Of a stretch of 64,000 bases of DNA, positions 1 through 6,485 are shown one piece after another. The translations under genes were made by a program, and so were the position numbers. Source of the stretch: Streptomyces sp. PKU-EA00015. GTDB lineage: Bacteria; Actinomycetota; Actinomycetes; Streptomycetales; Streptomycetaceae. How positions within the stretch are numbered: position 1 is the first letter of the stretch; every line of letters begins with the position of its first letter. The notes beneath the pieces were generated by a model. That model saw only the letters and a list, made by a program, of their open reading frames with translations, had not been told where the DNA came from and made no database searches. The stretch is from positions 1 through 64,000 of the forward strand of contig NZ_JABZEE010000051.1 of assembly GCF_013387495.1 (NCBI RefSeq), in the 5' to 3' direction.

Positions 1-26
1 CCGGGGTTCGAGTCCCTGGCGGCGCA
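1..26 (+). tRNA. tRNA-Lys, 3' end only (cut by window edge)
   Basis: These 26 bases are identical to the T-arm and 3' acceptor strand of the complete tRNA-Lys at 6172-6245 (its bases 6220-6245). The 5' part lies outside the window, so the anticodon is inferred from the second copy. A strong hairpin follows directly. Confidence 0.85.
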
Positions 27-33
27 CGCACAG

Positions 34-66
34 CGAAGGACCTCTCGCCCGGCGAGGGGTCCTTCG
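34..66. terminator. Bidirectional hairpin terminator
   Basis: Sixteen-base arms (34-49 and 51-66) pair with one G-U wobble. The hairpin sits between the tRNA-Lys end and the convergent phospholipase gene and can serve both. Confidence 0.8.
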
Positions 67-72
67 GCATGC

Positions 73-555
73 TCAGGTCACGGGGGCCTCGGCCGGCGCC
101 GTCACGCCGAAGACTGCCACCGCGTGGTAGTACGTCCAGGCGGTCGAACGGCACGAGGTGCGCGTCGCGCCCGAGTACCGGGCGCACACCCGCTTCATGT
201 CCTCGTAGAACGCCGAGTCCAGCCGCGTCTTGTTGGCCGCGAACGTGCCGGCCGCCTTGTAGTTGCGGTAGCCGAAGTCGTGGCGGGCGCAGGCCGTCCT
301 GAAGGGGAAGCCGAACGGGTTGTCCGGGGACGAGGAGCAGTAGTCCGTGGACCAGTTGAATCCGTACGCGCTCCAGGCGCTCGGGTTCGCGCGGGCGGCC
401 GCCCAGGCGTGGTAGCTGGTGACGCTGGTCTGCGTCCAGGAGCTGAGGACCTGGGGCTTGTCGGCCGGCGCTGCCGACGCGGCGGATGCCGGCAGGAGCG
501 CGGCGGGCACCGCGAGAGCGGTGGCCACGAGGGAAAGGGCAAGTCGGCGACGCAT
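73..555 (-). CDS. Secreted phospholipase A2
   Basis: Prokaryotic-type secreted phospholipase A2, which releases the sn-2 fatty acid of phospholipids outside the cell. The protein has 160 residues, starting with an Arg-rich Sec signal peptide that ends near ASAASA. The family signature is visible as CARHDFGYRNY, holding the catalytic His-Asp pair, with further Cys residues for disulfides. I chose the ATG at 555 because AGGAGG lies just upstream and the signal peptide begins there; the longer frame to 645 adds a non-signal extension. It is a single-gene unit convergent with tRNA-Lys. Confidence 0.9.
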   Translation of the reverse strand: MRRRLALSLVATALAVPAALLPASAASAAPADKPQVLSSWTQTSVTSYHAWAAARANPSAWSAYGFNWSTDYCSSSPDNPFGFPFRTACARHDFGYRNYKAAGTFAANKTRLDSAFYEDMKRVCARYSGATRTSCRSTAWTYYHAVAVFGVTAPAEAPVT

Positions 556-729
556 GCAGAACCTCCTGGCGAAGAGCGGGAGTTGGTGCACGCACGTGGC
601 CTGTCCACGGCGGATCCAGAGTCCCGCTCGACGCGCGTCCTGCACAGCGTGTACGCGCCGGTCGAAAGGGTGAACTCATCCCGACGACCCGTCACGCGTG
701 GGCCGTTCGGGAAGGGACACGACGCCGCG

Positions 730-1380
730 TCAGCGGAGGTAGGCGAGCACCGCGAGCACCCGGCGGTGGGTGTCCTCGGCCGGCGGCAGGTCGAGCTTGG
801 CGAGGATGTTGCCGATGTGCTTGCCGACGGCCGCCTCGGTGACGACCAGCTGCCGCGCGATCGCCGCGTTCGACTTCCCCTCCGCGACCAGCGCGAGGAC
901 CTCCCGCTCGCGCGGCGTGAGAGCGGCGAGCGGATCCCGGCGGCGGCGCAGGAGCTGCCGCACGACCTCGGGGTCGACGACCGTGCCGCCCGCTGCGACC
1001 TGTGTCAGGGCAGCCAGGAACTCCTCGACCTGGCCGATGCGGTCCTTGAGCAGGTAGCCCACGCCCGAGCCGTCGCCGGTGCCGAGGAGCTCGGCCGCGT
1101 ACTCCCGTTGCACGTACTGGCTGAGCACCAGCACCGGCAGGGCGGGGCGTTCGGCGCGCAGGGCGACGGCGGCGCGCAGTCCCTCGTCCTGGAAGCCGGG
1201 AGGCATCCGGACGTCGGTGACGACGAGGTCCGGATCATGGGCGGCGACCGCGTCGCGCAGCGCGCCGGCGTCCCCGACCGCGGCGACGACCTCGTGGCCG
1301 AAGCGGCCGATCAGCGCGATCAGCCCCTCGCGCAGCAGGACACCGTCCTCGGCCAGGACTATCCGGAGAGCGCTCGGCAA
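730..1380 (-). CDS. NarL/LuxR-family response regulator
   Basis: Two-component response regulator of 216 residues. The receiver domain (about 1-120) shows the acidic pair at 11-12, the phospho-acceptor Asp56 in VVTDVRMPP and the Lys in YLLKDR. The C-terminal LuxR helix-turn-helix (about 150-200) has LTPREREVL and a KHIGNILAKL recognition region. Its start overlaps the end of the kinase gene by 22 bases, so the two are translated together and very probably form a cognate pair. The signal and target genes cannot be read from the sequence. Confidence 0.93.
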   Translation of the reverse strand: MPSALRIVLAEDGVLLREGLIALIGRFGHEVVAAVGDAGALRDAVAAHDPDLVVTDVRMPPGFQDEGLRAAVALRAERPALPVLVLSQYVQREYAAELLGTGDGSGVGYLLKDRIGQVEEFLAALTQVAAGGTVVDPEVVRQLLRRRRDPLAALTPREREVLALVAEGKSNAAIARQLVVTEAAVGKHIGNILAKLDLPPAEDTHRRVLAVLAYLR

Positions 1381-2624
1381 GGGATCTCCACTCGCAGCAG
1401 GGTCGGCCCGCCCTCCGGGCTGTCGACGGTCAGTGTGCCATCGAGGACGGCGAGCCGATCGGCCAGACCGGTCAGCCCGGTGCCCCGCTCGGGCTCCACG
1501 CCGCCGCGGCCGTCGTCGTGCACCTCCACGACGAGCCGGTCGCCCGTGTGCCGCGCGTCCACCCGGGCCAGGGCCGCGCCGCTGTGCCTGCCGACGTTGG
1601 CGAGGGCCTCGCAGACGGCGAAGTAGGCGGCGCTCTCCACGGCCCCCTCCAACCGGGGCAGTGCGATGCCGGTGTCGACCGGGACGGCCGAGCGGTCGGC
1701 GGCGTCCTCGAGCGCGGCGCCGAGCCCGTAGTCGGTGAGAACCTGCGGGTGGATGCCGTGGATCAGCTCTCGGAGCCCGGTCAAGGCGCGGCTCGCCTCG
1801 TCGTGCGCGGCGGCGAGCCGGGCGGCGAGGGGCCCCTCGGGTGCGTCGAGCCGGGCGAGACCCAGGGTCATGGTGAGAGCGACGAGCCGCTGCTGGGCGC
1901 CGTCGTGCAGGTCGCGCTCGATACGGCGGCGTTCGGCCTCGAAGGCGGCGACGAGCCGGGCCCGCGACCGGGTCACCTCCGTCAGCCGCTCCCGCAGCTC
2001 ACCCTCGCGCGGGGCGAGCAGCAGCCGGGTGAGCTGGGCGCGCGCCCCGGCGAGTGCGGCGAGCGTGTACAGCAGGACGGGCAGGAGCAGCAGCCCGGCG
2101 GCGGCCGCCGCCAACGCCTGCGGGTAGGTGGTGACCAGCACGGTCTTCACCACGCGCGCCTCCTCGCCGTCGAGCGCGAGCTGCAGGGGCGCCGCGGCCA
2201 GCCCGGCGGGCAGTCCGACCCCGACGCACACGGCCAGCACGTCGAGCGGCCACAGGACCAGGGCATGCATCAGCCCGTAGGCGAACTCCCGCCAGGTCGC
2301 CTGTTCGCCGAGGCGCACCCGCAGCCAGGCGGCGAGGCCGGGCGTACCGGGAGTGCGGTGCGGACTGGGCGCGCTCTCGCGGTCGGCGATCCGCAGCCTG
2401 CGCCGCTCGACGACGGCGAGGGCGGTCCCGCCGAGGAAGAGCAGCGGCAGCCCGACGAGGACGAGAGAGAACGCGGCGAGCACGACGAGGGCGGAGAGGG
2501 CGACGACTCCGGTGACGGCGCTGCTCGCCAGGTACGCGGCGGCCCGCCAGGGCCATCCGCTCAGCAGGAAGTCCCGCCGGCTCAGCGCCTGCCAGGGGTT
2601 ACGTACACCGTCCATGGCGCACAC
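1359..2624 (-). CDS. Sensor histidine kinase (HisKA_3 type)
   Basis: Membrane sensor kinase partner of the downstream regulator. Two clusters of hydrophobic segments (about residues 25-70 and 120-200) precede the dimerisation domain with the phospho-acceptor His near residue 239 in RDLHDGAQQR. A C-terminal ATPase domain follows, with an N-box-like EALANVGRHS, a G1 box DDGRGG and a G2 box GTGLTGLADR. The start is uncertain: GTG at 2624 or ATG at 2615, neither with a clear ribosome-binding site. There is no large sensory domain, so it resembles intramembrane-sensing kinases. Confidence 0.92.
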   Translation of the reverse strand: MCAMDGVRNPWQALSRRDFLLSGWPWRAAAYLASSAVTGVVALSALVVLAAFSLVLVGLPLLFLGGTALAVVERRRLRIADRESAPSPHRTPGTPGLAAWLRVRLGEQATWREFAYGLMHALVLWPLDVLAVCVGVGLPAGLAAAPLQLALDGEEARVVKTVLVTTYPQALAAAAAGLLLLPVLLYTLAALAGARAQLTRLLLAPREGELRERLTEVTRSRARLVAAFEAERRRIERDLHDGAQQRLVALTMTLGLARLDAPEGPLAARLAAAHDEASRALTGLRELIHGIHPQVLTDYGLGAALEDAADRSAVPVDTGIALPRLEGAVESAAYFAVCEALANVGRHSGAALARVDARHTGDRLVVEVHDDGRGGVEPERGTGLTGLADRLAVLDGTLTVDSPEGGPTLLRVEIPCRALSG

Positions 2625-2668
2625 GGTAGGCGCGGCGCGGCGGCGCGGGCCATGTGCCCAGGGGGTGT

Positions 2669-2696
2669 ACGGGGGTAGGGCCTGCCCTACCCCCGT
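2669..2696. terminator. Hairpin between LPMO and kinase genes
   Basis: Perfect 13-base arms at 2669-2681 and 2684-2696. It lies downstream of the LPMO gene and upstream of the kinase gene on the same strand. It most likely terminates the LPMO transcript, but could also be an operator for the two-component operon. Confidence 0.7.
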
Positions 2697-2720
2697 GACG
2701 GACCGCCAGGCGACGTCCCC

Positions 2721-3308
2721 TCAGAACTGGACGTCGGAGCAGGCGTAGAACGCGTTGGCCGTGTCGTGGACGGTCCACACCGCCAGGATCAGATGGCGTC
2801 CGCTGCGCTGGGGCAGGTTGCCGGAGTGGGAGAGCGTCGCCGGCGGCTGCTGACCGCCGTAGGGCACGGTCAGGAAGGGCTGCGACTCCAGGGCGGCCCT
2901 GGTCAGCGGCTGGCCGGGGTTCCAACCGGGCTTGGTGATGAAGTACTTGAAGTCGGTGGTGCGGTGCCGGGCGGTGAACTGCCACCGGAAGGTGTAGTTC
3001 TGGCCGGAGCCGACCCTGGTCGTGGGCCAGGCGCCGCCCCGCGGGTCGTCGAGCTGGGCGAACTGCGACAGGCCCGCCGAGCAGATCCTGCCGTCGGCGG
3101 GGCCCGCGGCGGGGAAGCCCTTGGGGCCCTCGACACTCTGCGGTTCCCACTGGATGGGACCGCAGTTGCTCACGGTGCCGTTGGCGCAGAGCTTCTGGCG
3201 GCTGATGGGTGAGTCGGTGTAGCCGTGGCTGCTGGCGCTGCCGGTGGCGAGCAGGGTGGCGCCCGTCACGGCGAGGCCGACCACGGCCGCACCTATCTTC
3301 TTTCGCAT
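2721..3308 (-). CDS. AA10 lytic polysaccharide monooxygenase (chitin-binding)
   Basis: Secreted copper enzyme that oxidatively breaks chitin or cellulose chains. The protein has 195 residues. The signal peptide ends at SASS, leaving the mature N-terminus as His-Gly-Tyr, the obligatory first His of the copper histidine brace. The second His is likely in FTARHRTTDF, and a C-terminal aromatic residue near FYACSDVQF fits the axial position. Cysteines suggest disulfides, and there is no extra carbohydrate-binding module. The start at 3308 puts a signal peptide right at the N-terminus with GGAG upstream. Operators resembling DasR sites precede it, so chitin is the likelier substrate. Confidence 0.93.
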   Translation of the reverse strand: MRKKIGAAVVGLAVTGATLLATGSASSHGYTDSPISRQKLCANGTVSNCGPIQWEPQSVEGPKGFPAAGPADGRICSAGLSQFAQLDDPRGGAWPTTRVGSGQNYTFRWQFTARHRTTDFKYFITKPGWNPGQPLTRAALESQPFLTVPYGGQQPPATLSHSGNLPQRSGRHLILAVWTVHDTANAFYACSDVQF

Positions 3309-3373
3309 GCTGGCTCCAGGAAGAACGTGGGGGAGTTCTGTGGGACGTGCGGCACGCGTGCGGTAGTACCTAT

Positions 3374-3429
3374 TCCGGTCTAGACCAAGTTCCAATGTAT
3401 TGACGCGAGTTCACCATGTCCAGACCAAT
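3374..3429 (-). promoter_or_regulatory. Two DasR-type operators upstream of the LPMO gene
   Basis: The first site has the perfect 10-base palindrome GGTCTAGACC at 3377-3386. The second, degenerate copy reads TTGGTCTGGACATGG on the minus strand, near 3415-3428. Centres are 40 bases apart. The core equals the DasR responsive element known from Streptomyces chitin and GlcNAc genes. Binding is inferred. The distal site abuts the stop of the SPFH gene. Confidence 0.75.
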
Positions 3430-4613
3430 CACGAAGGGGCGTGCCACCGCACCGCGCCCTCGGCCCGGCCCGTGTAGAAGGCAACGGTCAGGTCCTTCAC
3501 CAGCGCCTTGCGCTCGTAGTCGTCCGGCTCGATGAGCCCCCGGCAGGTGAGCCGGCTCACCGTGTCGTCCACCGCGTCGACCACCGAGGTCAGGACGCTG
3601 TCGCGATGGCGTTCGTCGATCGCCGCGATCCGGCGGCGCTGCATGGCGTCCGCCACCTCGGGTGCGTAGTCGATCGCCGTCGGCTGGGCCGTGAAGATCT
3701 CGATGCCCACCGGGGCGCACTCGGCCGCGAGAGCCTTCGTCAGCGTGGCCCCCACCTTCTCGGCGTCGCGCAGCGTGGGGACCGCCTCCCCGAAAGCGTC
3801 GGCGGGCAGTTGCGAGAGCACCCGGGTGGTGGCCAGCTCGACCTGCTCCCTGAGGTACGCCTCGTGGTCCTCGACACCGAGCACCGCCCGCGCGGCGTCC
3901 TTGACGCGCCACACGACGAGCACCACCACCCGCAGTGCCGTGCCCTCGGCGTCGCGGGCGGGCATCGGCTCGCTGCGCCAGTGGCGCAGCCGTACGTCGA
4001 CGCGGCGGCGCAGCACCAGCGGGCTCATCCACACCAGTCCCGTACGGCGCACGCTGCCCCGGTAGTCGCCGCAGAGGGTGAGGACCCAGGCGTGGCCGAC
4101 GGTCCCGCGGCCGAGTCCGCCGAGCCCGAACAGCGCGAGCAGGACACCGAGCGCGAGCAGGCACCACAGGCCGATGCCGATGCCCCGGTACGGCGGCGGG
4201 GTCACCCCGATCAGGGCCGCGACCACATCCGGCACGGCCCCCGTCCCCCACAGCACGGCGCCGATCCCGGCGAGCGAGAAGGTCCCGGCGACGAGCCCGG
4301 TCCAGCCGGGCAGTACGGGTCCGGGACGCTCGGCCAAGGACGGGTCGACCGGCGGCACGGACGCTTCGGGAGCCGCCACCGGCGGCGGTGCCGGCGGCGG
4401 GGTGGAGCGGCCGATCCTCGGCTGCTCGCCGGTGCCCTGCCGCCGGGAGACGACGGCGGGTCTGAGGTCCGGGGGCAGCTTGAGCGGCCCGTTGTCGTCC
4501 CGGAAGAGCAGGTGCACCGGGATCTCGGTCGTCGTCTCGCCCGCGATGACGGGGCTGCGCCGCTGGCCGTCGGACGGGACCGTGCCCTCCGGCTCCGACA
4601 TCGTGCTGTTCAT
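3429..4613 (-). CDS. SPFH/Band-7 domain membrane protein
   Basis: Protein of 395 residues. It has a Pro-rich cytoplasmic N-terminus, a pair of hydrophobic segments around residues 110-180, then an SPFH (stomatin/prohibitin/flotillin) domain. The domain is recognisable by the tract around LTPCGDY-like LTLCGDYRGSVRRTGL and the charged helical region with RRRIAAIDERHRDSV. Such proteins form membrane microdomain scaffolds; a precise role is unknown. The ATG at 4613 follows a GAGGCGG ribosome-binding site. It is a single gene between the NlpC-like gene and the LPMO operators. Confidence 0.82.
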   Translation of the reverse strand: MNSTMSEPEGTVPSDGQRRSPVIAGETTTEIPVHLLFRDDNGPLKLPPDLRPAVVSRRQGTGEQPRIGRSTPPPAPPPVAAPEASVPPVDPSLAERPGPVLPGWTGLVAGTFSLAGIGAVLWGTGAVPDVVAALIGVTPPPYRGIGIGLWCLLALGVLLALFGLGGLGRGTVGHAWVLTLCGDYRGSVRRTGLVWMSPLVLRRRVDVRLRHWRSEPMPARDAEGTALRVVVLVVWRVKDAARAVLGVEDHEAYLREQVELATTRVLSQLPADAFGEAVPTLRDAEKVGATLTKALAAECAPVGIEIFTAQPTAIDYAPEVADAMQRRRIAAIDERHRDSVLTSVVDAVDDTVSRLTCRGLIEPDDYERKALVKDLTVAFYTGRAEGAVRWHAPS

Positions 4614-4688
4614 GCCGCCTCGGCTTTCGCTCGTTGCTCGTGTCAGCTCGTACTCATGACGCATCGGTGGCGGGACCGGCCCGCCCGG

Positions 4689-5969
4689 TCAGCCGGCGGC
4701 GAAGAGCCGCCGCCAGGTCTCGGGGCCCGGGTAGCCGTCCGCCTCACCGCCCCGCCAGCCCTGTGCGTGCTGGAACGCCTGGACGGCCAGCCGGTGGGCC
4801 TCGCTCCAGCGCGACGAGGGGCCCGCGGTGTCGTACCTGCCGTAGCCGCGCTGGACGAGCTGCGTGCCCAGCCGGCTGATGTGGCCGCTGGACCGGCCGG
4901 GACGGAAGTGGTCGCGCCCGGGGAAGGCGGGCGGCCGCGCCGCTCTGGAGCCGCCGAGCACCGCGGCCGGAATGTCCTTGCCCTGCGTCTTCGTCAGCAG
5001 CCGCCAGGTGTGGGGCCCGGGCAGTCCGTTCGCCTCGGCGCCCCGCCACCCCTGGGCCCGCTGGAACGCCTCGGTGGCACGCCGGTCGGCGTCGGACCAG
5101 CGCGGTCCCGGGCCGTCGGCGTAGAAGCGTTTGCCTCCGCGCGCCATCAGCATCTTCCGGAGTTCGCTGACGTACTGGTTGGCGGCGCCGGGGCCGAAGG
5201 AGGCATCACCCGGGTAGGGCGTGGCCAGGCTCGCGGAGCCCCGTGCCGGCGCCGAGGTGACGACGCCCTTGTAGCGGTAGGCGACGTAGCTCGCGGAGTT
5301 GTTCCAGTACGCCATGGGTGTGGCCTGTTTGCGGGTGTGGGGCTTGGTCTGCTCGTACGCGACGTAGTAGGAGTGCGTGTAGTCGGTCCAGCCGCCGAAG
5401 ATCGTGACGTGCGAACCCTTGGTGGGGTCGTCGGGGTTGTGGAAGAGCAGGATGTCGCCGGGCTGCAGGTCCTCGCGGAGGATGCGGTCGCCGAACTCCG
5501 CCAGGCTGCCGGTCCACTCGTTGCTCCCGAGGTTCCAGGCCATGGACACATAGCCGGAGCAGTCCTGGCGGTAGCCGTCGGACCAGTACTTCGACATGCT
5601 GTACGGCACCTTGGCGCTGACCCACTTCTTCGCGCGGTTGATGATCTGCGCCCGGGTCGACGCCCGCAGGACCTGGTCCCGAGCGGGCTTGCCCGACGGC
5701 CCGTACAGGGGACCTTCGGCCCCCTGCTCGGTCGACGGCCCGGGGTCGGAGGAGGGCGCGGTCCGCGCGGCCCCGGGGACGTACTCGGCTGCCGTCGCCG
5801 CCCCCGCTCCGCCGAGGACCAGCCCGACGGCGGTGACGAGCACCAGTGCGCGGCGGCAGCCGTGGGCGGACGGGTGTGCTCCGGCGGCGGACGCCCTGTG
5901 CCGCCAAGCGCATCCGGCGCAGGCGCAGTCACCGGCGGGCTCGTACTCCTCGAAGACCGGCACGGCCAT
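4689..5969 (-). CDS. Secreted NlpC/P60-like cysteine peptidase with two peptidoglycan-binding repeats
   Basis: Protein of 426 residues. A Cys-rich cytoplasmic leader (CACAGC) precedes a hydrophobic signal segment. The catalytic-type domain shows QDCSGYVSMAW with the likely nucleophile Cys and GSHVTIFGGW with the His. Two homologous C-terminal repeats follow, each with an AFQ-AQGWRG core and a PGP-TW ending, as in Streptomyces peptidoglycan-binding modules. The start at 5969 follows GGAGGGG. It probably trims or binds peptidoglycan; substrate specificity is not visible. Confidence 0.85.
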   Translation of the reverse strand: MAVPVFEEYEPAGDCACAGCAWRHRASAAGAHPSAHGCRRALVLVTAVGLVLGGAGAATAAEYVPGAARTAPSSDPGPSTEQGAEGPLYGPSGKPARDQVLRASTRAQIINRAKKWVSAKVPYSMSKYWSDGYRQDCSGYVSMAWNLGSNEWTGSLAEFGDRILREDLQPGDILLFHNPDDPTKGSHVTIFGGWTDYTHSYYVAYEQTKPHTRKQATPMAYWNNSASYVAYRYKGVVTSAPARGSASLATPYPGDASFGPGAANQYVSELRKMLMARGGKRFYADGPGPRWSDADRRATEAFQRAQGWRGAEANGLPGPHTWRLLTKTQGKDIPAAVLGGSRAARPPAFPGRDHFRPGRSSGHISRLGTQLVQRGYGRYDTAGPSSRWSEAHRLAVQAFQHAQGWRGGEADGYPGPETWRRLFAAG

Positions 5970-6171
5970 ACGCGTCCCCTCCGCAGCTGCAGTCGACAAG
6001 ATCTTCTGACGGTCTCTCACGGGCATCAGTGTCCCCAATGCCATGACCTGATGCATTTTGACCGATAGAAGGGTAAAAGCGATGATCCGACAGGCCGGGC
6101 GCGGCGAGGGAACGAGAGTGCGACGACACGGAGCACCCACGGGAATCGGGTAGAGTTCTCCAGGTCAGCAG

Positions 6172-6245
6172 GCGCCGCTAGCTCAGTTGGTTAGAGCAGC
6201 TGACTCTTAATCAGCGGGTCCGGGGTTCGAGTCCCTGGCGGCGCA
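6172..6245 (+). tRNA. tRNA-Lys(CUU)
   Basis: Complete 74-base cloverleaf. The acceptor stem pairs 6172-6178 with 6238-6244, and the discriminator is A6245. The anticodon arm GCTGA/TCAGC encloses CTCTTAA with anticodon CTT at 6206-6208. CCA is not fully encoded. A TAGAGT -10-like box lies at 6151-6156. Confidence 0.97.
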
Positions 6246-6251
6246 CCGGCA

Positions 6252-6286
6252 CACGAGGCCCTCGTCCGACGGACGAGGGCCTCGTG
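6252..6286 (+). terminator. tRNA-Lys terminator
   Basis: Perfect 16-base arms (6252-6267 and 6271-6286) with a 3-base loop directly after the tRNA gene. Confidence 0.88.
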
Positions 6287-6485
6287 CTGTCACTCCCTCG
6301 GGAGCGCGGAACGCTCGGCCGGGCACGCGACCGCCACCGAAGTCGATCTTCCTTCAACTGCCGCTCCGGACACCGGAGTTCCTCATTCCGGCCATGATCA
6401 CCATCACATCCCCGACTCGTGAAGATCCAGGACGCGGCGGGGCGCCGACTGCCACGATTCGTATGCCAGTTCTAAGGCAGTTCTC

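Noticed and set aside
3441..6068. 875-codon plus-strand frame across the SPFH and NlpC-like genes
   Set aside because: Shadow frame of two real minus-strand genes; composition is Arg/Gly/Pro-rich and shows no domain.
5970..6171. c-di-AMP (ydaO-type) riboswitch upstream of the NlpC-like gene
   Set aside because: The leader lacks the conserved GGGG-rich blocks and stems; only a short inverted repeat (6023-6054) is present.
1..6245. tRNA-Lys copies as attachment sites of an integrated element
   Set aside because: No integrase, excisionase or phage gene lies between them, and the shared sequence is just the tRNA itself.
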